A stretch of DNA of 64,000 bases, taken from assembly GCF_003002955.1 (NCBI RefSeq), contig NZ_PVTJ01000007.1, forward strand, positions 62,001-126,000, given 5' to 3'. This document shows, one piece after another, positions 35,861 through 45,044 of the stretch (within the stretch, counting starts at the first letter, position 1; the number at the start of each line of letters is the position of its first letter). Position numbers and translations under genes: made by a program. Below the pieces are notes generated by a model, which saw only the letters and a list, made by a program, of their open reading frames with translations, searched no databases and was not told the origin of the DNA. The stretch comes from Glycomyces artemisiae. GTDB taxonomy: Bacteria; Actinomycetota; Actinomycetes; Mycobacteriales; Micromonosporaceae.

Positions 35861-35912
35861 CCGGACACGACAAAGGACCCGCGAGACGCTCGCGGGTCCT
35901 GTCCGTGTCCGG
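35861..35912. terminator. Long hairpin terminator after coaE
   Basis: A 12-bp perfect inner stem AGGACCCGCGAG / CTCGCGGGTCCT with loop ACG is extended by an imperfect outer stem CCGGACACGAC / GTCCGTGTCCGG. It ends 3 nt before the coaE stop codon on the minus strand. Confidence 0.85.
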
Positions 35913-35915
35913 TCG

Positions 35916-37106
35916 CTAGCAGAGCGGCGCGTGCCAGCCGTGCTCCTCGGCCCAGCGGTTGGCGCGGGGCCAGCCCTCGCGGTCGAACCAGGGCTCCTTG
36001 GCCTCGGTGTACTCGCGCGTGGAGTCGAACTTCGCGGCGAGCACGCCCTTGACGCGGGCGTACTCGGCGCGGGCCTGCGCGTCGGCGCGGAGCCAGTCGC
36101 GGAACAGCAGCGCGTACCGCTGGCCGGGCGCGTCGATCGACCGGAAGTGGAGGTGCGCGATGTTGCCGGGGTCGGCGGACCCGTAGAAGCGCTTCTCCCA
36201 CTGCTCGATGTCCGGGTGGCCGGGCTTGGGCGAGTCGTAGGCGACCTTGCCGAAGTACCCGGCGTCGCCGAGGGCCTCGGCGAACGCGTCGACGATGTGC
36301 AGCGACACCACGGTGACCTGGATGTCGACGACGTCCTTGGCGGGCAGGCCCGGGACGGCGGTCGAGCCGACGTGGTCGATGCGGACCGCGCTGGGGCCCA
36401 TGACGCGGCGCAGGCGCGCGGCGTGGTGCTCGAAGCGGTGCGCCCAGGCCGGGTCGGTCTCGACGAGCTGGAGCTTCTCGGGCCGGGGCTCGTACCGCTC
36501 GTTCTGGAGGTTCTCCGCGAACGGCTTGATGCGCTCGTCCCACAGCAGGGCCACGCGCCGTTCGAGCTCGTGGACGTCGTGGTCGTTGAAGAGGACGACG
36601 TCGCAGACCTCGCGGCGGTCGGCGTCGGACGCCTGGGCGTCGATCCTTCTGAGGGCGTCGGCGCGGTCGAGGCCGCGCGCGGCGAGCCGTTCGAGCCGGA
36701 GCTCTCGCGGCGCCTCCACGTCGATGGCGAGGTGGAAGCCGGGCGCCTGGCCGGTCTCGGCCAGGAGCGGGATGTCTTGGACGACGATGGCGTCGTCGGG
36801 CAGGGAGTCGGTGATCTCGCGGGCCCGGGCGCGGACGCGCGGGTGGACGATCGCTTCGAGTTCGGCCCGCGCGGGCGCGGAGTCGAAGACGATCTCGGCG
36901 AGTTTCGCGCGGTCGAGCGCGCCCTCCGGGGTCAGGACCTCGGGGCCGAAGCGTGAGACCACCGCGGCGAGGCCCTCCGTGTCGGGGGCGACGACTTCGC
37001 GGGAGAGGGCGTCGGCGTCGATGACGCGCGCCCCGAGCTCTGCGAGCTGCTTCGCGACCGTGCTCTTACCGGCTCCGATGCCACCGGTCAATGCGACGTT
37101 AAGCAC
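35916..37106 (-). CDS. coaE: Dephospho-CoA kinase fused to a GrpB/UPF0157 domain
   Basis: 396 residues. The N-terminal dephospho-CoA kinase (about 1-200) makes CoA from dephospho-CoA. Its P-loop is GGIGAGKST (8-16), and DADALSREVVAP and DIPLLAETG follow. From about 205 a GrpB domain follows, with KLQLVETDPAWAHRFEHHAARL, RIDHVGSTAVPGLPAKDVVDIQV and HLHFRSIDAPG. This fusion is known in actinobacteria, including M. tuberculosis CoaE, where the second domain is an auxiliary of unclear role. GTG start at 37106; a frame extending to 37817 only reads through rpsA. Confidence 0.95.
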   Translation of the reverse strand: MLNVALTGGIGAGKSTVAKQLAELGARVIDADALSREVVAPDTEGLAAVVSRFGPEVLTPEGALDRAKLAEIVFDSAPARAELEAIVHPRVRARAREITDSLPDDAIVVQDIPLLAETGQAPGFHLAIDVEAPRELRLERLAARGLDRADALRRIDAQASDADRREVCDVVLFNDHDVHELERRVALLWDERIKPFAENLQNERYEPRPEKLQLVETDPAWAHRFEHHAARLRRVMGPSAVRIDHVGSTAVPGLPAKDVVDIQVTVVSLHIVDAFAEALGDAGYFGKVAYDSPKPGHPDIEQWEKRFYGSADPGNIAHLHFRSIDAPGQRYALLFRDWLRADAQARAEYARVKGVLAAKFDSTREYTEAKEPWFDREGWPRANRWAEEHGWHAPLC

Positions 37107-37180
37107 AGATAAAACACTACCCGCCCCGGGCGAACGGCCTGGGACGGGCAGTGGTCTGTCAGTTGAAAGAGTGACGGCTG

Positions 37181-38680
37181 CTAGTTGCCGGCGAGCTTCT
37201 CGCGGAGAGCCGCGAGCGCCTCGTCGGTGGCCAGCGTGCCCTGGGGCTCCGCGGGGGCCGACTTCTTCTCGGAAGTGGCCTTCTTGGCGCCCTTGTCGCC
37301 CTTCGGTGCGGCTTCGCCCTCGGCGGGCTTGGCCGGAGCCTCGGTGATGACGCGCTCGGCGATCTGCTTGCCGTGCTCCTCCCAGCGGGTGCGGGCCTCG
37401 GCGTACTGCCGCTCCCACTCCTCGCGGGCCTCGTCGAAGCCCTCCATCCACTCGCCGGTCTCCGAGTCGAAGCCCTCCGGGTAGATGTAGTTGCCCTGGT
37501 CGTCGTACTGCGCGGCCATGCCGTACAGCGTCGGGTCGAACTGCTCCTCGTTCTCGACGTAGGCCTCGTTGGCCTGCTTGAGCGAGAGCGAGATCCGGCG
37601 GCGGTCCAGGTCGATGTCGATGACCTTGACCATGGCGTCGGAGCCGACCTTGACGACCTGCTCGGGCACCTCGACGTGGCGCTCGGCCAGCTCGGAGATG
37701 TGCACGAGGCCCTCGATGCCGTCCTCGACGCGGACGAACGCGCCGAACGGGACGAGCTTGGTGACCTTGCCGGGCACGATCTGGCCGATCGCGTGGGTGC
37801 GCGCGAACTGGCGCCACGGGTCTTCCTGGGTCGCCTTCAGCGACAGGGAGACGCGCTCGCGGTCCAGGTCCACTTCCAGGACCTCGACCTCGACCGGCTG
37901 ACCGACCTCGACGACCTCGGACGGGTGGTCGATGTGCTTCCAGGACAGCTCGGACACGTGGACCAGGCCGTCGACCCCGCCGAGATCGACGAAGGCGCCG
38001 AAGTTGACGATCGAGGAGACCGTGCCCTTGCGGACCTGGCCCTTCGCGAGCTGGTGCAGGAACTCGGTGCGGACCTCGGACTGGGTCTGCTCCAGCCAGG
38101 CGCGGCGCGACAGGACCACGTTGTTGCGGTTCTTGTCGAGCTCGATGATCTTGGCTTCGAGTTCGCGGCCCACGTACGGCTGGAGGTCGCGCACGCGGCG
38201 CATCTCGACCAGCGACGCGGGGAGGAAGCCCCGGAGGCCGATGTCGAGGATGAGACCGCCCTTGACCACTTCGATGACCGAGCCGCGGACGACGCCGTCC
38301 TCGTCCTTGATCTTCTCGATGGTGCCCCAGGCGCGCTCGTACTGGGCGCGCTTCTTGGAGAGGATCAGACGGCCTTCCTTGTCCTCCTTCTGGAGGACGA
38401 GGGCCTCAACGTGATCGCCCACAGCGACGACGTCTTCAGGGTCGACGTCGTGCTTGATCGACAGCTCGCGCGAGGGGATGACGCCCTCGGTCTTGTAGCC
38501 GATGTCGAGCAGGACTTCATCCCGGTCGACCTTGACGACGGTACCTTCGACGATATCGCCGTCGTTGAAGTATTTGATGGTCGCGTCGATCGCGGCGAGG
38601 AGCTCCTCGTCGGACAGATTCTCGTCGACCGTGGTGCTGTTCTCAGCGTTGCTCGAGGTGGCCTCGATGCTGCTCGTCAT
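37181..38680 (-). CDS. rpsA: Ribosomal protein S1
   Basis: 499 residues with four S1 RNA-binding domains (about 38-110, 125-190, 210-280, 295-365), each with the GxVxxVxxxGxFVxL-type strand pattern such as GTVSSIVNFGAFVDLGGVDGLVHVSELS. A charged, Lys/Ala/Glu-rich C-terminal extension of about 130 residues follows. The four-domain form is usual in actinobacteria. The gene has its own 208-bp upstream region (38681-38888) containing a perfect GATACGTATC palindrome at 38697-38706, just ahead of the ATG. Confidence 0.97.
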   Translation of the reverse strand: MTSSIEATSSNAENSTTVDENLSDEELLAAIDATIKYFNDGDIVEGTVVKVDRDEVLLDIGYKTEGVIPSRELSIKHDVDPEDVVAVGDHVEALVLQKEDKEGRLILSKKRAQYERAWGTIEKIKDEDGVVRGSVIEVVKGGLILDIGLRGFLPASLVEMRRVRDLQPYVGRELEAKIIELDKNRNNVVLSRRAWLEQTQSEVRTEFLHQLAKGQVRKGTVSSIVNFGAFVDLGGVDGLVHVSELSWKHIDHPSEVVEVGQPVEVEVLEVDLDRERVSLSLKATQEDPWRQFARTHAIGQIVPGKVTKLVPFGAFVRVEDGIEGLVHISELAERHVEVPEQVVKVGSDAMVKVIDIDLDRRRISLSLKQANEAYVENEEQFDPTLYGMAAQYDDQGNYIYPEGFDSETGEWMEGFDEAREEWERQYAEARTRWEEHGKQIAERVITEAPAKPAEGEAAPKGDKGAKKATSEKKSAPAEPQGTLATDEALAALREKLAGN

Positions 38681-38888
38681 GTGGGCTGGTGCTCCGGATA
38701 CGTATCATTCGTGGGCTCGCGCCCGCGCCCTGGGGACGCGCGCACTCGCGGTTCAGTCCCGGGCCGCCCTTGCCGCCGGCGGCGTCCTGCTCCATGCTGA
38801 GGACGCGGACAAGCCCAGGCCCGTCCAGATTACCGTGCGCGATAATGCCACGCCAGTCCGGGCCAGGGGCTGGTGTCCACGGACACCG

Positions 38889-41600
38889 CTAATGGGCAGC
38901 GTCTTCCCACGACGAGCCGAAGCCCGCGGCGACCGTCAGCGGCACGGCGAGCGTGGCGGCGTTGGACATCTGCTCCCGCACGAGTGATTCGAGCCGCTCC
39001 GCCTCGCCCGGTGCGACCTCGCACACGAGCTCGTCGTGGACCTGGAGGATGACCCGCGAGTCGAGCTTCGCCTCGCGCAGCGCCCGGTCGACGCCGAGCA
39101 TCGCGGTCTTCATGATGTCGGCCGCGGAGCCCTGGATCGGCGCGTTCAGGGCGGCGCGCTCGGCGATCTCGCGGAGCTGGCGGTTGTCGGAGGTCAGGTC
39201 CGGGAAGTAGCGGCGCCGGCCCATGATCGTCTCGGTGTACCCGGTCTTGCGGGCCTCCTCGACGACGCGGTGCAGGTAGTCGCGGACCTTCCCGAAGCGC
39301 GCGAAGTAGTCGTCCGACAGCTGCTGCGCCTCCTCGTTGGAGATGCCGAGCTGCTGGCTGAGGCCGTACGTCGACAGGCCGTACGCGAGGCCGTAGGACA
39401 TGGCCTTGATCTTCCGGCGGTGCTCGGCGGAGACCTCGCCGAGGCCCACGCCGAAGACCTTCGCGGCGACCGCGGAGTGGATGTCCTCCCCCGCGATGAA
39501 CGCGTCGATCAGGCCTTCGTCGCCGGTGAGGCTCGCCATGATCCGCATCTCGATCTGGCTGTAGTCGATGGTCATGAGCGACTCGAAGCCCTCGGAGACG
39601 ACGAACCCGGCGCGGATCGCGCGCCCGGCCTCGGATCGGACCGGGATGTTCTGGAGGTTCGGGTCGGCGGACGAGAGGCGCCCGGTGGCGGCGACGGTCT
39701 GGTGGAACGTGGTGTGGATGCGCCCGTCGGTCTGGATCGTGGCGCGCAGCGTGGCGACGATCTGCTTGAGCTTCTCGACGTCGCGGAAGCGCAGCAGCTG
39801 CTCCAGGAGCGGGTGGCCGGTCTTGACCAGGAGCTGCTGGAGCGCCTCGGCGTTCGTGGTGTACCCGGTCTTGGTGCGCTTGGTCTTCGGCATCTTCAGC
39901 TCCTCGAAGAGGATCTCCTGGAGCTGCTTGGGCGAGCCGACGTTGAAGGGGCGGCCGACGATCTCGTGGGCGCGGTCGGTGGCGTCCTTCGACTGCGCGG
40001 CGAACCCGGACTCGATGTCGGCGAAGTGGCCCTCGTCGGCGGCGATCCCGGTGATCTCCATGCGCGCGAGCACGCCGATGATCGGGAACTCCAGGTCGTC
40101 GGCGAGCGCGGCCTGGTGGCGCTGCTCCAGGCGCTTCGACTGCTCGGCGGCGAGTTCGGCGACGACCGCGGCGGCGGTGCAGTCGGCGTTGACGCGGGCG
40201 GTGTCGTCGTCCGCGGGCTGGCCGGCGAGTGCGGCGTCGCTGAACAGGGCGCCGTCGTCGGCGGCGGTCTGGGCGGTCTCCAGTTCGCGGCCGAGGTACT
40301 GCATGGCGAGGTCGCCGAGCGCGTAGGAGCGCTGCTCGGGCTTGAGGAGGTACGCGGCGATCATGGTGTCGGCCTTGAGCCCGGCGGGCTCGGGCCAGCC
40401 CGCGGCGTCGGCGCCCCACAGGAACGCCTTGGCGTCGTGGACGAGCTTCGGCTTGCGGGGGTCGGCGAGCCAGGCGGTCCAGGACCGCTCGTCCTCGGCG
40501 TCGAGCTGCGAGGGCTCGAACCACAGGGCCTGGCCGCCTTCGGCGAGGGCGATCGTGTCGAAGGACCCGGCGCCGGACGCGAACGTGCCGGTGAAGGCGA
40601 CGGCGACGTCGCCGGTGCGCTCGCCGAGCCAGGCGGCGAGGCCGCCGGGGACGAGCACGGCGGTCTCGACCTGGGCGGTCTCGGCGACGGGGGCGACGGC
40701 GGCGCCGACGGCCTTGTCGGCGAGGTTGGCGTTGAGCCGGTCGCCGAGGGCGCGGAACTGGAGGGCGTCGAAGAGGCTGTTGGTCTCGGCGACGTCCCAG
40801 CCGTGCCATTCGAGGTCGGCGACGGCCTTGTCGAGCTCGACGTCGGTGACGAGGCGGTTGAGGCGGTGGTTGCGCATGACGTCGTCGAGGTGGTCGCGCA
40901 GGCTCTGCCCGGCCTTGCCGGTGATCTCGTCGGCCTTCGCGACGAGGCCGTCGAGGGAGCCGTACTTGGTGATCCACTTCGCGGCGGTCTTGGGGCCGAC
41001 GCCGGGGATGCCGGGGAGGTTGTCGGCCTTCTCGCCGACGAGGGCGGCGAGGTCGCGGTAGCGCTCGGGGGTGACGCCGTACTTCTCCTCGACGGCCTCG
41101 GGCGTGTACCGGGCGAGCTCGGTGACGCCCTTGACCGGGTAGAGGAGGGTGACGGCGTCGTTGACGAGCTGGATGGCGTCGCGGTCGCCCGAGGAGATGA
41201 GGGTGGCGAGCCCGGCGGCCTCGCCCTGGGTGGCGAGGGTGGCGATGATGTCGTCGGCCTCGAAGGTCTCCTTGGTGAGCCAGGCGATGCCGAAGGCGTC
41301 GAGGAGCTGCTTGATGATGGGGATCTGGCTCTTGAACTCGTCGGGCGTGGCGCCGCGGCCGTCCTTGTAGGCGGCGTACTCGTCGGTGCGGAACGAGTGG
41401 CGGGAGACGTCGAAGGCGACCGCGACGTGCGTGGGCTTCTCGGCCTTGAGCAGGTTGATGAGCATCGAGGCGAAGCCGTAGACGGCGTTGGTCACCTGCC
41501 CGTCGTCGGTGGCGAACTTCTCCGCGGGCAGGGCGAAGAACGCGCGGTAGGCCATCGAATGGCCGTCGATCAGGAGCAGGCGGGATTGCGAAGCGGTCAC
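38889..41600 (-). CDS. polA: DNA polymerase I
   Basis: 903 residues. The N-terminal 5'-3' exonuclease contains LLLIDGHSMAYRAFFAL, TFEADDIIATLA, ISSGDRDAIQLV and LVGEKADNLPGIPGVGPKTA. The middle 3'-5' exonuclease-like domain has no DxE catalytic motif (the region reads VAVAFTGTFAS), so proofreading is probably absent, as usual in actinobacteria. The C-terminal polymerase holds TGRLSSADPNLQNIPVR, MTIDYSQIEMRIMA and LQVHDELVCE. GTG start at 41600. It functions in repair and Okazaki fragment processing. Confidence 0.98.
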   Translation of the reverse strand: MTASQSRLLLIDGHSMAYRAFFALPAEKFATDDGQVTNAVYGFASMLINLLKAEKPTHVAVAFDVSRHSFRTDEYAAYKDGRGATPDEFKSQIPIIKQLLDAFGIAWLTKETFEADDIIATLATQGEAAGLATLISSGDRDAIQLVNDAVTLLYPVKGVTELARYTPEAVEEKYGVTPERYRDLAALVGEKADNLPGIPGVGPKTAAKWITKYGSLDGLVAKADEITGKAGQSLRDHLDDVMRNHRLNRLVTDVELDKAVADLEWHGWDVAETNSLFDALQFRALGDRLNANLADKAVGAAVAPVAETAQVETAVLVPGGLAAWLGERTGDVAVAFTGTFASGAGSFDTIALAEGGQALWFEPSQLDAEDERSWTAWLADPRKPKLVHDAKAFLWGADAAGWPEPAGLKADTMIAAYLLKPEQRSYALGDLAMQYLGRELETAQTAADDGALFSDAALAGQPADDDTARVNADCTAAAVVAELAAEQSKRLEQRHQAALADDLEFPIIGVLARMEITGIAADEGHFADIESGFAAQSKDATDRAHEIVGRPFNVGSPKQLQEILFEELKMPKTKRTKTGYTTNAEALQQLLVKTGHPLLEQLLRFRDVEKLKQIVATLRATIQTDGRIHTTFHQTVAATGRLSSADPNLQNIPVRSEAGRAIRAGFVVSEGFESLMTIDYSQIEMRIMASLTGDEGLIDAFIAGEDIHSAVAAKVFGVGLGEVSAEHRRKIKAMSYGLAYGLSTYGLSQQLGISNEEAQQLSDDYFARFGKVRDYLHRVVEEARKTGYTETIMGRRRYFPDLTSDNRQLREIAERAALNAPIQGSAADIMKTAMLGVDRALREAKLDSRVILQVHDELVCEVAPGEAERLESLVREQMSNAATLAVPLTVAAGFGSSWEDAAH

Positions 41601-41673
41601 GCCCCCGAGCCTATCGAGTGGGTCCGACAGGATCGGGGCAAGTCCGGCGACGGCGTGGCCGCAGCACGCCGGA

Positions 41674-41700
41674 GGCCCGCGATCCGGCGGATCGCGGGCC
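41674..41700. terminator. Hairpin terminator
   Basis: Perfect 12-bp stem GGCCCGCGATCC / GGATCGCGGGCC with a 3-nt loop, downstream of the ANTAR regulator gene on the minus strand and upstream of polA. Confidence 0.8.
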
Positions 41701-41718
41701 CCTCAGAACTCGGGTCGC

Positions 41719-42336
41719 CTACTCGGCTTCCTGGGCTTCCTTCTGCTCGGCTTCGGCGATGACGCGCTCGGCGACGGCGCGCATGGACAGGCGGTGGTCC
41801 ATGGCGGCGCGCTGGATCCAGCGGAACGCGTCGGGCTCGGCCATGCCGTACTGGGTCATGAGGAGGCCCTTGGCGCGGTCGACGAGCTTGCGGACTTCGA
41901 GCCGCTCGGTGAGGTTCTCGACCTCCTTCTCCAAGGCGGTCATCTCGGCGAAGCGCGTGAGCGACAGCTCGATCGCGGGGACCAGGTCGGACTTCTGGAA
42001 GGGCTTGACCAGGTAGGCCATGGCCCCGGCGGAGGTGGCCCGGCTGATGAGGTCGCGCTGGGAGAAGGCGGTGAGGATCACGACCGGCGCGATGCGCGCG
42101 GAGACGATCTTCTCGGCGGCCTGGAGACCGTCCATGATAGGCATCTGGATGTCGCAGATGACCAGGTCGGGCAGGTGCTCCTGGGCGAGGCGCACGGCGG
42201 CTTCGCCGTCGGCGGCCTCGGCTACCACCTCATAGCCCTCCTCGGTGAGCATCTCGGCCAGGTCGAGGCGGATGAGCCCCTCGTCTTCGGCGATGAGCAC
42301 GCGCTTGCGCGGCTCCTCGGCGGCCTTGCTCGTCAT
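41719..42336 (-). CDS. pdtaR: Response regulator with ANTAR RNA-binding domain (PdtaR-like)
   Basis: 205 residues. The receiver domain has acidic residues in VLIAEDEGLIRLDLAEML, the phosphorylation site in LVICDIQMPIMDG, and Thr and Lys in VILTAFSQ and LVKPFQKSDL. A coiled-coil linker and a C-terminal ANTAR domain (VRKLVDRAKGLLMTQYGMAEPDAFRWIQRAAMDHRLSMRAVAERVI) follow. In mycobacteria PdtaR binds RNA hairpins to antiterminate or regulate target mRNAs after phosphorylation by PdtaS. No kinase gene is adjacent. ATG at 42336. Confidence 0.93.
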   Translation of the reverse strand: MTSKAAEEPRKRVLIAEDEGLIRLDLAEMLTEEGYEVVAEAADGEAAVRLAQEHLPDLVICDIQMPIMDGLQAAEKIVSARIAPVVILTAFSQRDLISRATSAGAMAYLVKPFQKSDLVPAIELSLTRFAEMTALEKEVENLTERLEVRKLVDRAKGLLMTQYGMAEPDAFRWIQRAAMDHRLSMRAVAERVIAEAEQKEAQEAE

Positions 42337-42481
42337 GCGGGTCCGTACCTTTCATGCGCGTCTGGACGGTGGGTCGTGCGGGAATCGCGGCACGTCCGGA
42401 CGCTAGCTTAGCCGCCGCGTGTTACGTCCGCACGTTCCTATGGCGAGCGTTTCGGACGCCAGGGCCGAAACGTGAGCCGCA

Positions 42482-43219
42482 CTACCCCTCACCGGGGCCG
42501 CCGCGGGTGTTCGCCATGAGCGCGTCGAGGAGCGGGATCTCGGCGAGCTGCTCGGCGGTGAGCCGGTCTTTGTGGAGCCCGTGCGGGCGGCGGGTGCGGG
42601 GGCAGCGGATGATCCGGGTCGGGGTGACGACGAGGTCGACGCGGAAGTCGTGCGGCTCCTCGGGGATCGGCTCGTCGAGCACCTGGAGGTCGTGGACGGT
42701 GGTGGCGATGACGGTGCGGTCGTCGATGAGCCCGGCCTCGGTGAGCATCCCGTACTCGATGTCGGCGTACCCGCGGCCCTTGCCGATCCGGGCGCCGTCG
42801 CGGTTGACGGCGACGGAGCCGGAGACGACCAGGTCGAGCCTCTGCATCGCCTCGACGCCGACGAGGAGGCTGTGCGCCTCGGCGGCGTCGCGGGTGGCGG
42901 CCTCGTCGGGCGTGTAGCTCGGCAGCAGCGAGTTCAGCAGGTAGAACGGCTGGTCGAGCGCGAGTTTCGGAACGGCCATGTAAGTGGCCTTGGAGGCGCC
43001 GAGGGCCAGCGCGCGCACCTGGTGCTGGGCGCGGTCGGGGTTGACCTTGACGGCGTTGGCGCCGCGCCAGTGGTCGGTGGCGGCGAGGCGCTCGGCGGCT
43101 TCGCGCGCGCCTTGGAAGCGGGGTATGCGCCCGGCCGGGTCCCCTTCGGCGGCGCCTTGGCGCTCCAGGAGCGACCACACGCGGTGTCGGATCTCATCCT
43201 TCGCTTGCGCCGACGACAT
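42482..43219 (-). CDS. 5-formyltetrahydrofolate cyclo-ligase-like protein
   Basis: 245 residues of the 5-FTHF cyclo-ligase (MTHFS) fold. AKDEIRHRVWSLLERQGAA is the typical N-terminal helix, and the Gly-rich nucleotide/folate loop reads GARIGKGRGYADIEYGMLTEAG. The sequence is closer to the diverged MTHFS-domain (MTHFSD-like) branch than to canonical enzymes, so activity is uncertain. ATG at 43219 with AGGAG about 6 nt upstream is chosen over a longer frame to 43264. Confidence 0.75.
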   Translation of the reverse strand: MSSAQAKDEIRHRVWSLLERQGAAEGDPAGRIPRFQGAREAAERLAATDHWRGANAVKVNPDRAQHQVRALALGASKATYMAVPKLALDQPFYLLNSLLPSYTPDEAATRDAAEAHSLLVGVEAMQRLDLVVSGSVAVNRDGARIGKGRGYADIEYGMLTEAGLIDDRTVIATTVHDLQVLDEPIPEEPHDFRVDLVVTPTRIIRCPRTRRPHGLHKDRLTAEQLAEIPLLDALMANTRGGPGEG

Positions 43220-43341
43220 TCCGGTCTCCTCAACGCCCAGGGGTGAACTCCTCCAGGCTCCCACACCTCCACTGTGCCCGCCATCCTCCGGTCCCGGGAA
43301 ACCCGGTTGCCGCCCGGGCCGGGCGGTGCGAGGCTCTGCGC

Positions 43342-44242
43342 ATGCAGATGCACGACGACCAGCTGTTCGTTCCCGTTGCCGCAGTTCAGGAGCTGATCGA
43401 CGCCCAGTTCCCGCGGTGGCGGGGCCTGCCGGTGTCCCCGGTGGCCTCGTCGGGGACGGTGCACGCGATCTTCCGCGTCGGCGAGGACCTGGCCGCGCGG
43501 TTCCCGCTCCAGCCGGCCGACCCGGCGCAGGCGCGGCGCGCGCTCGAAGCTGAGGCCGACGCGGCCCGGGAGCTGCTGGGCCGCACGGGTTTCCCGACGC
43601 CGAAGCCGCTGGCGATCGGCGCGCCGGGCGCGGGGTATCCGCTGCCGTGGTCGGTGCAGACGTGGCTGCCCGGCGAGACGGCGGAGGGCGATCCCGGTGC
43701 GTCCCATGGATTGGCGGCGGACCTGGCCGAGTTCGTCCGCGACGTGCGGGCGATTCCCACCGAGGGCCGCCGCTTCTCCGGGAGCGGCCGGGGCGGCGTG
43801 CTCGCGACCCATGAGGAGTGGGTGCAGCGGTGCCTCAGCGAAAGCGAGGGGCTGCTCGACGTGGCGCTCATGCGCCGCCTGTGGTCCGGGATGCGGGACC
43901 TGCCGCGCGGCACGGCGCCCGACGTGATGAGCCACAGCGACCTCATCCCCGGCAACGTGCTCCTGAGCGAGGGCCGCCTCGTCGGCGTCCTCGACGTGGG
44001 CGGCCTCGGCCCCGCCGACCCGGCCCTGGACCTCATCGCCGCCTGGCACCTCCTCGACGCGGGCCCGCGCCGCACCTTCCGCGACGCCCTCGCCCCCGCC
44101 GAATCCGAATGGGACCGCGCCCGTGCCTTCGCGTTCGTCCAGTCCATCGGCGCCGCCTGGTACTACGCGGAGTCCAACCCCGCGGTGACCCGCTGGGCGA
44201 CGCGGACGCTGGCCCGCATCGCCTGCGACGTCGTCGGCTTAG
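43342..44242 (+). CDS. Aminoglycoside phosphotransferase-like kinase, stop codon apparently lost
   Basis: About 300 residues. APH-fold kinase: LIDAQFPRWRGLPVSPV at the N-terminus, SVQTWLPGETA in the hinge, the catalytic loop SHSDLIPGNVLL and the metal-binding segment GVLDVGGLGPADPALDL. The substrate is unknown; relatives are not all resistance enzymes. The reading frame has no stop at the expected place: it passes the TAG at 44240-44242 one base out of frame and stays open to 45057 inside the next genes. Removing one T from GGCTTAGG would give GGC TAG, 9 nt before the SDR start. The end at 44242 is therefore the inferred original end. ATG at 43342. Confidence 0.7.
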
Positions 44243-44251
44243 GCTCGACGC

Positions 44252-45010
44252 ATGGGACGGGCAGTGGTCGTGACGGGCGGCGGGCGCGGGGTCGGGCGGG
44301 CGGTCGCGGAGCGGCTGCTCGGCGGCGGGGACGCGGTCGTGGTGGTGGAGACGGCGCCGGTGCCGTGGCTGGAGCCGCTCGCCGCGGCCGGACGCGCGGC
44401 GGTGGTCGTGGGCGACGCCGGCGAGGACGCGGTCGCCGCCCGGGCCGCGGAGGCCGCGGCGTCCCTGGGGACGCTGCGCGGCTGGGTGAACAACGCGGCG
44501 GTGTTCCGCGACGCGTGGCTGCACGAGGCCGGCGGCGCGGCGGTCGCGGAGCTGATCCGGGCGAACCTCCAGCCGTGCCTGGCGGGCGCGGGCGCGGCGG
44601 TGCGGGCGTTCCTGGCCGCCGGGACGGGCGGGGCGGTCGTCAACGTGTCCTCGCACCAGGCGCAGCGCGCCGTCGGCGGCGCGCTCCCGTATGCGACGGC
44701 GAAGGCCGCGGTCGAGGGGCTCACGCGGGCGCTCGCGGTGGACTACGGACCGCTCGGCATCCGGGTCAACGCGGTCGCGCTGGGGTCGATCGCGACCGAG
44801 CGGATGGACGCCGTGCCCGACCGCGCGGCCTTCGCGCGGCGGATGCGGGAACTGCACCCGCTGGGCCGGGCGGGCGAGGGCGCCGAGGTCGCGGACGCCG
44901 TGGCGTACCTCCTCTCCGACGCCGCCTCGTTCGTCACCGGGGCGGTCCTTCCCGTGGACGGCGGCCGGGCCGCCCAGGGGCCCGATCCGGAGGCCCGCCG
45001 ACTCGATTGA
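44252..45010 (+). CDS. Short-chain dehydrogenase/reductase
   Basis: 252 residues. The NAD(P)-binding motif is VVTGGGRGVGRAVAE (TGxxxGxG), followed by NNAAV, the active-site Ser in VNVSSHQA and the YxxxK pair in YATAKAA. The C-terminal GAVLPVDGG is typical of classical SDRs. ATG at 44252 lies just after the apparent end of the kinase gene. The stop codon is inside the MarR palindrome, so the three genes 43342-45503 probably form a unit. Substrate not readable. Confidence 0.92.
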   Translation: MGRAVVVTGGGRGVGRAVAERLLGGGDAVVVVETAPVPWLEPLAAAGRAAVVVGDAGEDAVAARAAEAAASLGTLRGWVNNAAVFRDAWLHEAGGAAVAELIRANLQPCLAGAGAAVRAFLAAGTGGAVVNVSSHQAQRAVGGALPYATAKAAVEGLTRALAVDYGPLGIRVNAVALGSIATERMDAVPDRAAFARRMRELHPLGRAGEGAEVADAVAYLLSDAASFVTGAVLPVDGGRAAQGPDPEARRLD

Positions 45011-45024
45011 CAGGTACCTGTCAA
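45007..45024. promoter_or_regulatory. Perfect 18-bp palindrome, probable MarR autoregulatory operator
   Basis: TTGACAGGTACCTGTCAA is a perfect inverted repeat that overlaps the SDR stop and lies 20 bp before the marR GTG. Its left end is a consensus-like -35 (TTGACA). TAGCCT at 45032-45037 could be the -10, placing transcription start at about the GTG and giving a leaderless mRNA. A repressor bound here would cover the -35. Confidence 0.65.
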
Positions 45025-45044
45025 GTGCTGCTAGCCTTGCGCGC

